In this document: positions 30,405-41,241 of the stretch, piece after piece
Layout of the letters: the number at the start of each line of letters is the position of its first letter
How positions within the stretch are numbered: position 1 is the stretch's first letter
Assembly: GCF_010977575.1 (NCBI RefSeq)
Contig: NZ_CP048812.1
Location: 4,154,001 to 4,218,000, forward strand
Reading direction: 5' to 3'
DNA length: 64,000 bases
Origin: Halomonas socia
GTDB lineage: Bacteria; Pseudomonadota; Gammaproteobacteria; Pseudomonadales; Halomonadaceae
Notes under the pieces: model-generated
Told to the model about the DNA's origin: nothing
Databases searched by the model: none
The model's input: the letters and a program-made list of their open reading frames with translations, nothing else
Made by a program: the position numbers and the translations under genes

Positions 30405-32187
30405 GGCTGTCTCCTTGGCGCGGCGTCATCGGCCTCGACCGCCTCGGGTGGCATGTTCTGGGGCAGGAAATCCTGCTTGGCGCCGGGCACGCTGTAGTCG
30501 TAGGCCCAGCGGTAGACCACCGGCAGTTGGGCGCCGAAGTTGCCGTGGCGCGGCGGGGTGTGCTCGGTCTGCCACTCCAGGGTGGTGGCCTGCCAGGGGT
30601 TGGGCCCCGCCTCACGGCCGTGGAAGTAGCTACGCACCAGATTGTAGAAAAACACCAGCTGCACCAGGGCGACGATGATCGCCGCCACGCTCATGAAGGC
30701 ATTGAGGGTCTGCATCGAGTCGGCAATATAGGCGGTCTCACCGTAGCCGTAGTAGCGGCGCGGCACGCCAGCGAAGCCCATGAAGTGCATCGGGTAGAAG
30801 ATCGCATAGGTGCCCAGGAAGGTGACCCAGAAGTGCACCTTGCCCAGCGTGTCGTCCAGCATCCGACCGGTGATCTTGGGGTACCAGTGGTAGATCGCGC
30901 CGAACACCACCAGCACCGGTGCCACCGCCATCACCATGTGGAAGTGGCCGACCACGAAGTAGGTATCCGCCAGTGGCACGTCGACGGTGACGTTGCCCAG
31001 GAACAGCCCGCTGAGCCCGCCGTTGACGAAGGTGAAAATGAAGCCGATGGCAAACAGCATCGGCACCGTCAGGCGGATATTGCCGCGCCACAGCGTGAGT
31101 ACCCAGTTGTAGACCTTGATCGCCGTGGGCACGGCGATGATCAGGGTGGTGGTGGCGAACAAGAAGCCGAAGTATGGATTCATGCCGCTGACGAACATAT
31201 GGTGGGCCCAGACCACGAAGCTGAGCACGCCGATGATGATGATCGCCCACACCATCATGCGGTAGCCGAAGATGTTCTTGCGCGCATGGGTGGCGAGGAT
31301 GTCGGAGACGATGCCGAACGCCGGCAGCGCGACGATGTACACCTCGGGATGGCCGAAGAACCAGAACAGGTGCTGGTAGAGCAAGGGGCTGCCGCCCTCA
31401 TGGCCCGACTGCTCGCCCAGATTGAGCATCTCGGGCATGAAGAAGCTGGTGCCCAGCAGCATGTCGCAGAGCATCATCAGGATCGCCACCAGCAGCGCCG
31501 GAAAAGCCAGCAGCGCCATCACCGTGGCCATGAAGATCCCCCAGATGGTCAGCGGCAGGCGCATCAGCGTCATGCCGCGGGTGCGCGCCTGGAGCACCGT
31601 GACCACGTAGTTGAGCCCGCCCATGGTGAAGCCGGCGATGAACACCGACAGCGAGGCGAACATCAGCAGGATGCCGCCGTCGATGCCCGGCGTGCCAGGG
31701 CTGATTGCCTGGGGGGGATAGAGCGTCCAGCCGGCGCCGGTGGCGCCCCCCGGCACGAAGAAGCTGGTCATCAGGATCAGCACGGCAGCCAGGTAGAACC
31801 AGTAGCTGAGCATGTTGAGGTAGGGAAAGGCCATGTCCCGGGCACCGCACATCAGGGGGATCAGGTAGTTGCCGAAGGCCCCAGAAACAGTGCGGTGAGC
31901 AGGTAGACCACCATGATCATGCCGTGCATGGTGACGTACTGCAGGTAGCTGGCCGGGTCGATCAGCGCAAAGGTGTTGGGAAAACCCAGCTGCAGGCGCA
32001 TCAGGATCGACAGCACCAGCGCCACCAGTCCGATGGCAATGGCGGTCACGCCGTACTGGATGGCGATCACCTTGGCGTCCTGGCTCCAGACGTACTTGCC
32101 GATAAAGGTCTTGGGGTGCACCAGCTCCATGTCGTCGAATTCCCCCACCGGAGCGTGGGGCACGCTGTGCTGTCCATGGTCTGCCAT
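30401..32187 (-). pseudogene. ctaD: Cytochrome c oxidase subunit I, apparent frameshift near the N-terminus
   Basis: The catalytic subunit with heme a, heme a3 and CuB. The N-terminal frame from 32187 (MADHGQHSVPHAPVGEFDD ... TMHGMIMVVYLLTALFLG) is followed in another frame by AFGNYLIPLMCGARDMAFPY and the rest, including LFWFFGHPEVYIVALPAFG with the CuB His and crosslinked Tyr motif, VWAHHMFVSGM, and VVGHFHMVMA with heme ligands. Adding one G to the GGGG run (complement of 31879-31882) gives an uninterrupted 595-residue protein of normal length. Everything else looks intact and the operon is well preserved, so a sequencing error is the likeliest cause. Confidence 0.92.
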
Positions 32188-32190
32188 CGC

Positions 32191-33594
32191 TCACTCCTCC
32201 CCAGCGGCTGAGTTCACCGCCGCCATCTCGCCCCCGGGCTGCGGCAGGGTCATGATGTAGGCCACCACGTCGCTGACCGCCTGCTCGTCGACCAGCACCT
32301 GGGCCATCTCGATCATCTGGTTGCCGTAGGGATCCTCGCGGTGACGCCCGCGAATCCCTTGCCGGAAGTTCTGCAGCTGGCGGGCCAGGTACCAGTCCGG
32401 CATGCCCGCCAGCCGCGGGCCGTTGGTGGCGCGGATGCCCTGCCCCTGCTGGCCATGGCAGTTGGCGCAGGTGCGATAGCGGCGTGCGCCGCGTTCGGGG
32501 TCGCCGGCGTCCAAGGTGGCCTGAAGCGGTTGGTCGGGCAGGGTTTCGATATAGGCCGCCATGTCGGCAACCGCCTGGCGGTCCGGCAGCATGCTGGCGA
32601 ACGGACGCATCTGCTGCCCGTAGCTGTCGTCCTCGTGGGTGCCGCGGGCCCCGCTGCGGAACAGCTCGAGCTGACGCTCCAGGTACCAGGCGTCGAGCCC
32701 CGCCAGCTTGGGTGCGTTGAGATCCTGATTGCCCTGCCCCTCGGCGCCATGGCAGGCGGCGCAGCTGGTGTAGCGCGCCTCGCCTGCCTCGGAGTCACCC
32801 GGCGCGCGGTCGGCGAGTTCGGCATGGGTGAGCTGCTCGGCGAGCCAGGCGTCGAAGGTCTCCTGCTCGACCACTTCGATGCGCCCGCGCATGGCGAAGT
32901 GCGCGATGCCGCATAGCTGGGCACAGACGATCTCGTACTCGCCAAGTTCGGTGGGCGTGAACCAGAAATAGGATGTCTGCCCCGGCACCATATCCATCTT
33001 GGCGCGGAAGTTGGCCACCTTGACGTTGTGCAGCACGTCCTTGGAGCGCAGTACCATCTTGACCGGACGGTCCACCGGTAGCAGCAGGTGTGGCGCGGTA
33101 ATCAGGATATCGTCCTGGCCCGCCGGGTCATCGATCAGGCCGAAAGGGTTGTCGGCGTCGATAAAGCGATTGTGCGCCGAGCCAAAGCGGCCATCCTCGC
33201 CCGGGAAGCGGAAACTCCAGTGCCACTGCTGCCCCACCACCTCGACCTGATGAGCATCCTCAGGGGGCGTTACAAAGGCCCCCCAGACCACTAGGCCAGG
33301 TGCCAGTAGACCGGCAATGCCCAGCGTGGTGATACCGGTCAGCCACACCTCCAACGATTTGTTCTCAGGGTCGTACTGGGAGCGCCGACGCTTGTTGAAG
33401 CGGTAGCGAATGATCACGTAGGCCAGGAACAGGTTCACCGCCAGGAACACCGTGCCGGTGACCCACAGGGTGATCTGGATGGTGTCGTCGATCGCCCCCC
33501 AGTTGGAGGCCAGCGGGGTGAGATACCAGGGGCTGAAAAAGAAGAACAGCACCGAGCCCACCGCTAATACGATGACCGCAATCGCTATTGCCAT
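32191..33594 (-). CDS. ctaC: Cytochrome c oxidase subunit II with two C-terminal cytochrome c domains
   Basis: A 467-residue protein with two N-terminal transmembrane helices and a periplasmic CuA domain holding CAQLCGIAHFAM (two Cys, His and Met ligands). Two cytochrome c domains follow, with heme-binding motifs CAACH and CANCH. The first part takes electrons into CuA; the extra hemes could accept electrons directly from a cytochrome bc1 or soluble cytochrome. Two c-type domains in tandem are more than the single one of classic caa3 oxidases. It leads the oxidase operon, and subunit I starts 3 bases downstream. Confidence 0.93.
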   Translation of the reverse strand: MAIAIAVIVLAVGSVLFFFFSPWYLTPLASNWGAIDDTIQITLWVTGTVFLAVNLFLAYVIIRYRFNKRRRSQYDPENKSLEVWLTGITTLGIAGLLAPGLVVWGAFVTPPEDAHQVEVVGQQWHWSFRFPGEDGRFGSAHNRFIDADNPFGLIDDPAGQDDILITAPHLLLPVDRPVKMVLRSKDVLHNVKVANFRAKMDMVPGQTSYFWFTPTELGEYEIVCAQLCGIAHFAMRGRIEVVEQETFDAWLAEQLTHAELADRAPGDSEAGEARYTSCAACHGAEGQGNQDLNAPKLAGLDAWYLERQLELFRSGARGTHEDDSYGQQMRPFASMLPDRQAVADMAAYIETLPDQPLQATLDAGDPERGARRYRTCANCHGQQGQGIRATNGPRLAGMPDWYLARQLQNFRQGIRGRHREDPYGNQMIEMAQVLVDEQAVSDVVAYIMTLPQPGGEMAAVNSAAGEE

Positions 33595-33660
33595 CGGCTG
33601 CCCCCTTGCCTACGCCTACCTATATTATTGTCAGCCAGCCATCCGTCTTATTTATGTAAT

Positions 33661-34197
33661 TTAAACCCCAGTACCACAGTGATGGCGTCGCTCTTCCGCT
33701 GTCACCTTGTCGATGACCACCTCGGGGTGGTGGCGGTGAATCGCCGAGTAGACCTTCGACTCGCGCTCGTTGGAGACGTCCACCATCATCAGAAAGGCGC
33801 CGCGTTCGATCTCGTCCTCGTACTTGTCGACCTTCACGTCGTGGACCGAAACGCCGATCATAGTGCTGGTCCAGACCCCGAACAGGCCGCCGAAGACGCC
33901 CATGCCGGCGATCACCACGCTGATCCCGATGTCACCGAAGCCTTCTCCCAGCACGTAGTAAACCAGTACCCCGAGCGCACAGCCCAGTGGAATGCCGAAC
34001 AGCAGGCCACGCACGGCGGCATGCCCAACATCGGAGGTCTGGCGCAAGGTGGCATTGTTTACGCCACGCTCCTTGAGGTGCACCCAGTCGCGCCCGGTTA
34101 CGTGCACTTCATTCTGGGACAACCCCAGATCCTCCAACTCATGGGCGATATTGACCGTGGTATCCAGGTCGGGGGTGAGAAAGTAGAGGCGCTGCAT
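33661..34197 (-). CDS. Small membrane protein with glycine-rich central helices, function unknown
   Basis: A 178-residue protein. The N-terminal 60 residues resemble a small alpha/beta domain (MQRLYFLTPDLDTTVNIAHE). Two glycine-rich hydrophobic segments follow (AAVRGLLFGIPLGCALGVLV and VVIAGMGVFGGLFGVWTS), then a soluble tail with another alpha/beta motif, EIERGAFLMMVDVSNERE. This layout is seen in general stress or DUF1269-like membrane proteins, but I cannot name the family. It is upstream of the oxidase operon on the same strand, with 66 bases between. Confidence 0.7.
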   Translation of the reverse strand: MQRLYFLTPDLDTTVNIAHELEDLGLSQNEVHVTGRDWVHLKERGVNNATLRQTSDVGHAAVRGLLFGIPLGCALGVLVYYVLGEGFGDIGISVVIAGMGVFGGLFGVWTSTMIGVSVHDVKVDKYEDEIERGAFLMMVDVSNERESKVYSAIHRHHPEVVIDKVTAEERRHHCGTGV

Positions 34198-34501
34198 GAC
34201 ATGCCCTCCTCAATCGGGTGCGGGCGACGCAACGCGACATGGCGCACCATGAACTAGTGCAGTCGCTTACTTGATAATTCATCCCTAAACTATCACGGCG
34301 TCATATATGACCCGCTTAGTTGGATTTGTCTTTATCAAGGTTGTCTATATTTTGTTTTCGGGCAAGTTTCTTTTATGTCGATTATGCCTAAGGCATTGCG
34401 CGTCACTGGCCTGCCGAGGTGAAACCGCCGCCACTGACGGGTAAACTGCTGATCACCGATAGCTGATCGACCATCACTCGACACAGGACCCGGCGCCGAC
34501 C
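34198..34501. other. Divergent intergenic region upstream of hutC
   Basis: About 300 bases between the membrane protein gene and hutC, with an AT-rich middle part (about 34260-34390) that likely carries divergent promoters. It lacks a perfect TGTATATACA palindrome; the nearest resemblance, TTGTCTATATTTTG at about 34340, is weak. No gene is supported. Confidence 0.5.
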
Positions 34502-35217
34502 ATGGGCAGCTCCCCCCCGCTCTATCTGCAGATTCAGCAGCACCTGCTGGAGAACATCCATGGCGGCATCTGGCCGGCGCATCATCAGATTCCCCCGAGG
34601 AGCAGTTGGCCCGCGACTTCGGCGTCAGCCGCATGACCGCCAACAAGGCGATTCGCGATCTGGTGCAGCAGGGCTACCTGACCCGTCAACCGGGACTCGG
34701 CACCTTCGTTACCGACCGCAAGGCGGAGTCGTCACTGGTCGAGGTGCACAATATCGCCGAGGAGGTGCGCAGCCGCGGCCACGCCTATACCAACCAGGTG
34801 CTATCCAGCGAGGCCATCGCCGCCGACGACGAGGTCGCCCTGCGCCTCGGCGTGCGTCTCGGCACCCGGGTCTTCCATACCCTGATCGTGCACTGCGAAA
34901 ACGCGATACCGATCCAGCTCGAGGACCGCTACGTCAATCCGCGCTGGGTGCCCGACTACCTGTCAAACGACTTCTCGCGCCACACCCCCAACGAGGTACT
35001 GGTGGCGGCCTGCCCTATCACCGATATCGAACACGTGGTCGAAGCGGTGCTGGTGGATGCTGCCACCGCCGGCCATCTCGACACCGAGACCACCCGCCCC
35101 TGCCTGAGCATGATTCGCCGCACCTGGTCCGGCGAGCATCTGATCAGCTACGCCCGGCTGATTCATCCTGGCGAACGCTACAAGCTACGCTCCTCGGTGC
35201 ACCACAACGGCAACTGA
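34502..35217 (+). pseudogene. hutC: Histidine utilisation repressor HutC (GntR family), apparent frameshift
   Basis: A GntR/HutC-family repressor. The N-terminal frame from the ATG at 34502 gives SPPLYLQIQQHLLENIHGG up to HHQIPP. The winged-helix recognition part then continues in another frame as EEQLARDFGVSRMTANKAIR, followed by the UTRA ligand-binding domain (LGTFVTDRKAESSLVEVHNI to LIHPGERYKLRS). One added C in the run at 34592-34596 would give a single protein of about 238 residues, the usual HutC length. HutC binds urocanate and represses hut genes; two matching operators lie 1.5-2.5 kb downstream. If the lesion is real, hut expression would be constitutive. Confidence 0.9.
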
Positions 35218-35224
35218 AACGCGA

Positions 35225-35246
35225 CGGCCGGGCACCAGCCCGGCCG
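35225..35246. terminator. GC-rich stem-loop between convergent hutC and the yjiH-like gene
   Basis: A perfect 9-bp stem CGGCCGGGC / GCCCGGCCG with a 4-base loop, just after the hutC stop. There is no immediate T-run on the plus strand (GTTTTT comes 13 bases later), but the position between convergent genes suggests a bidirectional terminator. Confidence 0.6.
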
Positions 35247-35325
35247 CGTTGACGCTAAGCGTTTTTACTAGTTATTACGGAAAGTCGTCGAGCAAAGGTC
35301 AAGCACAGGCAGTTTTCGTATAAGC

Positions 35326-36666
35326 CTAGCCGCCGGTAAGCGCCAGGACCATATACCCTGCCGGCACCGCCAGCAGCAGGCTCAGCGCCACGCGCATGAA
35401 CCACACCACCACGATGCGCGCCACTGACAGCGGGATGCTGGTGGAGAGAATGCAGGGGATCGACGCCGAGAAAAACAGCACCGACGACACCGATACCACC
35501 CCGGCAGCAAAGCGCGCCACGAACTCGGCTTCCGCCATCAGTAGCGCCGGCAGGAACATCTCGGCCAGCCCTGCCGCCGAGGCCTGAGCCAGGGCCGCGC
35601 CATCCTCGAGCCCCCAGAACGCCACGAACGGATAGAACAGCCAGCCGAGCCACTCGAACAGCGGCGTGTACTTGGCCAGTAGCAGACCCAGCAACCCCAC
35701 CGACATGATCGATGGCAGGATGCTGATCGCCATCACCAACCCCTCGCGCACGTTGAGCGCCACGCTGCGGTGCAGGCCAGGCGCCTGCTCGGCGACCCCG
35801 AGCCCGGTGCGCCAGGCAGTGGAGAGCCGCTTGCCAGGCACCGCCTCGGGTTCACCGTCCGGCTTGCTATCGTCCATCCGCGACAGCGGCGGCAGGCGCA
35901 CTGTGACCGCTGTAACGATGAAGGTAATGGCCAGGGTCAGCCAGAAGTAGAGGTTCCAAACGCTCATCAGGTCGAGGGTTCGCGCGACGATGATCATGAA
36001 GGTCGCCGATACCGTGGAGAAGCCGGTGGCGATGATCGCTGCTTCGCGCGCCGAGTACTGCCCCGCCTGGTAGACCCGGTTGGTGATCAGCAGGCCGATC
36101 GAGTAGCTGCCGACGAAGGACGCCACGGCATCGATGGCGCTGCGCCCCGGGGTGCGCCACACCGGTCGCATGATCGGCTGTAGCAGCACGCCGATCAGCT
36201 CCAGCAGCCCGTAGCTGATCAGCAGCGCCAGAAACACCGCACCGATCGGCACGATCAGTCCCACCGGGATCACCAGACGTTCGAACAGAAACGGCAGCAT
36301 GTCGGGTTCGTGCAGGAAGCCAGGCCCCCAGCCGGTCATCGCCATCAGCGCTGCGGCTACCCCGGCGATCTTGAGCACGCTGAAGATGCGCTCGGTAAGA
36401 CTGCGATTCCAGTAGCCCTTGACCAGCGGGTACACCGCACCCGCCACGATCAGCGCCAGGGCGTAGAAACCGCTCAGGTCGCCGAGCAGGGTACGCGCGC
36501 CTGTGACCATGTGGTCGAGCAGGATGGTGGTATTGCCGGCGATGGTCACCGGCACGAAGAAGATCAGGATGCCCAGTGCGCTGGGCAGAAACAGCTTGAG
36601 CACGCTAGCGGGCCGGGCGGTGGCCCTGGGGCGGCCCTCATCGGCCGCTGAGTGATGGTCTGACAT
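35326..36666 (-). CDS. YjiH family membrane protein (Gate/nucleoside-recognition domain)
   Basis: A 446-residue inner-membrane protein with about ten hydrophobic helices. The segments FLPSALGILIFFVPVTIAGN and SFVGSYSIGLLITNRVYQAGQYSAREAAIIATGFSTVS match the YjiH/Gate-domain family. The ATG at 36666 has GGGAGG upstream; the open frame extends to 36750 but that extension crosses the operator. A TGTATATACA palindrome lies 74 bases upstream, so HutC should control it together with the divergent hut genes. YjiH proteins have been seen beside hut clusters; transport of histidine, urocanate or a degradation product is possible but not proven. Confidence 0.82.
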   Translation of the reverse strand: MSDHHSAADEGRPRATARPASVLKLFLPSALGILIFFVPVTIAGNTTILLDHMVTGARTLLGDLSGFYALALIVAGAVYPLVKGYWNRSLTERIFSVLKIAGVAAALMAMTGWGPGFLHEPDMLPFLFERLVIPVGLIVPIGAVFLALLISYGLLELIGVLLQPIMRPVWRTPGRSAIDAVASFVGSYSIGLLITNRVYQAGQYSAREAAIIATGFSTVSATFMIIVARTLDLMSVWNLYFWLTLAITFIVTAVTVRLPPLSRMDDSKPDGEPEAVPGKRLSTAWRTGLGVAEQAPGLHRSVALNVREGLVMAISILPSIMSVGLLGLLLAKYTPLFEWLGWLFYPFVAFWGLEDGAALAQASAAGLAEMFLPALLMAEAEFVARFAAGVVSVSSVLFFSASIPCILSTSIPLSVARIVVVWFMRVALSLLLAVPAGYMVLALTGG

Positions 36667-36739
36667 GGGGAGTGCCTCCCTCTGCTTATCTGGTAGACGG
36701 TGGTAGGAAGTGACGTGGCCAGCATTGGCATCGACCATA

Positions 36740-36749
36740 TGTATATACA
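36740..36749. promoter_or_regulatory. Probable HutC operator (yjiH side)
   Basis: A perfect palindrome TGTATATACA, 74 bases upstream of the yjiH-like ATG. The same core is described for HutC binding in pseudomonads and Klebsiella. It is positioned to block the minus-strand promoter. Confidence 0.8.
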
Positions 36750-36971
36750 ATATATCCTACTACATGCGCCAACCTCATCTCGCCATGGAGGGCTATACTT
36801 TGGTCTATGCAATGCCTTAGACAACATGCACCTCTCGCTTAGGAAGACAAATTAAAGCTATTTATTTCATAAAGATAAATTCAAGAAAGAGCGTCGCTTC
36901 TGGCGCCTCGCAAAACGCCTCAAGCGACACGCCAGCGTCAGCCCTTGACGCCGTTCCGGGCTTTCGCTAAA

Positions 36972-36981
36972 TGTATATACA
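36972..36981. promoter_or_regulatory. Probable HutC operator (hutI side)
   Basis: A second perfect TGTATATACA palindrome, whose last base is 27 bases upstream of the hutI ATG. It would overlap the promoter or early transcribed region of hutIGUH and repress it until urocanate binds HutC. Confidence 0.8.
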
Positions 36982-37007
36982 AATACGCCATTCAAGCAGG
37001 AGGTCCC

Positions 37008-38228
37008 ATGCCAGGCACTCAGCCTACCGCCGCACTATGGCGCGACGTCACGCTCTTCGACGGCCATCGCACCCACCCCGAACCAATGGCGGTGATCGTC
37101 GAGGGCAACCGCATCGTTCAGGTGATGCCCATGACCCAGGCGGACGACGCACGGCTCGCCGAGTGCCGCGAAATGGCCCGCGGCGGCGTGCTGACCCCCG
37201 GCCTGGTGGACTGCCATACCCACCTGGTGTTTGGCGGCTCGCGGGCCGATGAATTCGAGCAGCGCCTCGAAGGCGTCAGCTACGAGGAGATCGCCCGCCG
37301 CGGCGGCGGCATCCTCAGCACCGTCAACGCCACCCGTGCGGCCAGCGAGGAGAACCTCTTCGCCGCCGCCCGGCCGCGCCTCGAAGCACTGATGGCCGAG
37401 GGCGTGACCACGGTGGAGATCAAGTCAGGCTACGGCCTGACCGTCGCCGACGAACTCAAGATGCTGCGCGTGGCGCGCCGCCTGGGCGAGGCGCTGCCGG
37501 TACGAGTGGTCACCACCCTGCTCGGCGCCCACGCCCTGCCGCCGGAGTTCAAGAACGACAGCGACGGCTATATCCGCCTGGTGTGCGAGGAGATGATTCC
37601 CGCCGCGGCCGCCGACAGCCTGGCCGACGCGGTGGACGTGTTCTGCGAAAAGATCGCCTTCTCGGTAGCCCAGTGCGAGCGGGTATTCGCCGCCGCCAAG
37701 GCCCACGGCCTGCCGCTCAAGGCCCACGCCGAGCAGCTCTCCAACCTCGGCGGCAGCGCCGCCGCGGCGCGTTTCGGTGCGCTCTCCGCCGACCATATCG
37801 AGTACCTCGACGACGCCGGCGTGGCCGCCCTGCGCGACGCAGGCAGCGTCGCCGTTCTGCTGCCCGGCGCCTTCCACACCCTACGCGAGACCCAACTGCC
37901 GCCCATCGACACCCTGCGCCGCGCCGGCGTGCCCATGGCCGTGGCCACCGACGCCAACCCGGGCAGCTCGCCGATCTTCGACCCGACGCTGATGCTCAAC
38001 TTCGCCTGCACCCTGTTCCGCCTTACGCCCCAGGAAGCGCTGGCCGGCATGACCGCCCACGGCGCCCAGGCGCTCGGACTCGCCGAACAAGGCCTTGGCC
38101 GCATCCAAGCCGGCGCCCCGGCGGACCTCTGCCTGTGGGACGTCGACACCCCGGCGGCGCTGGCCTATGCCGTGCAGCCCGGCCGCCTGCGCCAGCGGAT
38201 CTTTAACGGCGAGGTGCCCCATGGCTAG
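37008..38228 (+). CDS. hutI: Imidazolonepropionase (HutI)
   Basis: A 406-residue amidohydrolase. The metal-binding HTH motif is in [20 protein letters not shown], the substrate region in [20 protein letters not shown] and a distal metal Asp in [11 protein letters not shown]. It opens the imidazolone ring to formiminoglutamate, the third step of histidine breakdown. The ATG at 37008 follows GCAGGAGG; the open frame extends to 36945 but crosses the HutC operator. It leads a plus-strand operon with hutG, hutU and hutH. Confidence 0.97.
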   Translation: MPGTQPTAALWRDVTLFDGHRTHPEPMAVIVEGNRIVQVMPMTQADDARLAECREMARGGVLTPGLVDCHTHLVFGGSRADEFEQRLEGVSYEEIARRGGGILSTVNATRAASEENLFAAARPRLEALMAEGVTTVEIKSGYGLTVADELKMLRVARRLGEALPVRVVTTLLGAHALPPEFKNDSDGYIRLVCEEMIPAAAADSLADAVDVFCEKIAFSVAQCERVFAAAKAHGLPLKAHAEQLSNLGGSAAAARFGALSADHIEYLDDAGVAALRDAGSVAVLLPGAFHTLRETQLPPIDTLRRAGVPMAVATDANPGSSPIFDPTLMLNFACTLFRLTPQEALAGMTAHGAQALGLAEQGLGRIQAGAPADLCLWDVDTPAALAYAVQPGRLRQRIFNGEVPHG

Positions 38229-38277
38229 TCAAACCATCATTGCCAACAGCCTGCACCAAACCACTCCAAGGCGAGGG

Positions 38278-38375
38278 GCGCCGGGGACAGACAAAAGCGA
38301 AGCGTCTTTTTCAAGGATGAAAAAGCCGAGCGCCCAGGGAGGGGTTCACAGCGTCTTCGCGTTGACTGTCCCCGG
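38278..38375 (+). repeat. Structured intergenic repeat, copy 1 (upstream of hutG)
   Basis: A palindrome-rich element starting GCGCCGGGGACAG and ending CTGTCCCCGG. The inner hairpin CTTTTTC-aaggat-GAAAAAG (38306-38325) is followed by GCGCCCAGGGA and GGGTTCACAGCG. The same blocks, with different but still paired hairpin arms, occur in copy 2 before hutH. It lies between hutI and hutG. Confidence 0.75.
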
Positions 38376-38404
38376 AGTAGCCCCGTTCAGCGAGGGGAAA
38401 TGAC

Positions 38405-39361
38405 ATGCATCCCACCTATCTCGATGCCATCGATATGTCGCCCTGGGCCGGCCGCGAGGACCCCGAGGCCGACAGCCTGCGCTGGCATCAAGCGATCCAG
38501 CCGCTGATGCCTGACAGCCCCGCCGGCGTGGCCCTGCTGGGTTTCGCCTGCGATGCCGGCGTGGCACGCAACAAGGGCCGCATCGGCGCGGCCAAAGGGC
38601 CCCGGGCGCTACGCCGCGCCCTGGCCCCGCTGGCCTGGCACCGCCAGGCGCCGGCCTTCGATGCCGGCGACGTGACCTGCCACGGCAACGCCGACATGGA
38701 AGCCGCCCAGGCGCGCCTCGCCGAGCGGCTGGCCACCCTGCTCGCGGCGGGCCAATTGCCGGTGGCGCTGGGCGGCGGCCATGAGATCGCCTTCGCCAGC
38801 TGGTCGGGGCTGGCCCGCCACCTCGAGGCCAAGGGCGAAGGCAGGCCGCGGGTCGGCATCATCAATGTCGATGCCCACTTCGACCTGCGCGACCCGGCGC
38901 ATGTGCGCTCCTCTGGCACTCCCTTCGCCCAGATCGCCGTGGCCTGCGAGGCCCGTGGCTGGCCGTTCCGCTACGCCTGCCTGGGCGTCAGCCGTGCCGC
39001 CAATACCCGCGCGCTGTTCAGTCGGGCCCGGGAACTGGGCGTGCTGGTACGCGAAGATCGCGACTTCCAGCCGGACCGCCTCGCGGGCATCCAGCGCGAC
39101 CTGGAGCGCTTCATGGCGCGCTGCGATCACCTCTACCTGACCATCGACCTCGACGTGCTGCCGGCTGCCGAAGCCCCCGGGGTCAGCGCGCCGGCCGCCC
39201 GCGGCGTCCCGCTGGCCCAGCTCGAACCGCTTATCGAAGCGGTGCGCGATAGCGGCAAGCTGCGCCTCGCCGACCTCGCCGAGCTCAACCCCGAGCACGA
39301 CATCGACAACCGCACCGCCCGCGCGGCGGCGCGTCTGATCCACCAACTGACACTGGATTGA
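38405..39361 (+). CDS. hutG: Formimidoylglutamase (HutG, ureohydrolase family)
   Basis: A 318-residue arginase-family enzyme. The binuclear manganese ligands are in VALGGGHEIA, INVDAHFDLRD and the TIDLDVLPAAEAPG segment. It hydrolyses formiminoglutamate to glutamate and formamide, the direct last step of the pathway, so no HutF/HutE-type route is needed. A GAGGGGA ribosome-binding site precedes the ATG. A repeat element fills the gap to hutI. Confidence 0.95.
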   Translation: MHPTYLDAIDMSPWAGREDPEADSLRWHQAIQPLMPDSPAGVALLGFACDAGVARNKGRIGAAKGPRALRRALAPLAWHRQAPAFDAGDVTCHGNADMEAAQARLAERLATLLAAGQLPVALGGGHEIAFASWSGLARHLEAKGEGRPRVGIINVDAHFDLRDPAHVRSSGTPFAQIAVACEARGWPFRYACLGVSRAANTRALFSRARELGVLVREDRDFQPDRLAGIQRDLERFMARCDHLYLTIDLDVLPAAEAPGVSAPAARGVPLAQLEPLIEAVRDSGKLRLADLAELNPEHDIDNRTARAAARLIHQLTLD

Positions 39362-39379
39362 CCCTCCCAGGAGCCCACC

Positions 39380-41068
<1,689 letters not shown>

Positions 41069-41094
41069 GCGAGCCTCAAGGTTCGGCGCGATGA

Positions 41095-41192
41095 GCGCCG
41101 GGGACAAGGCGAAGCGAGGGTCTTTTGCCAGGGAAGGCAAAAGTAGCGCCCAGGGATGGGTTCACAGCGCCCTCGCGAAGGCTTGTGGCCGG
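41095..41192 (+). repeat. Structured intergenic repeat, copy 2 (upstream of hutH)
   Basis: It begins GCGCCGGGGACAAGGCGAAG and contains the inner hairpin CTTTTGCC-agggaa-GGCAAAAG (41122-41143), then GCGCCCAGGGATGGGTTCAC. It matches copy 1 in the flanking blocks, but both hairpin arms have changed together. An outer imperfect stem pairs ACAAGGCGAAGCGAGGG with a CCCTCGCGAAGGCTTGT segment. Confidence 0.75.
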
Positions 41193-41241
41193 CACAGCTC
41201 ATCGCTTCAGCTGCCAACGCCCTTTTCTGAAGAGAGATTCC

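Larger units (their letters stand above)
36667..37007. other. Divergent hut control region
   Basis: About 340 bases between the yjiH-like gene (minus) and hutI (plus). It holds two HutC-type palindromes 232 bases apart and AT-rich stretches near 36735-36780 and 36850-36900. No coding sequence is supported. hutI has a GCAGGAGG ribosome-binding site at the right end. Confidence 0.6.

Noticed and set aside
30527-31906. A 459-codon plus-strand frame opposite ctaD
   Set aside because: His/Asp/Gln-rich shadow of a membrane protein gene; the opposite strand has clear catalytic motifs.
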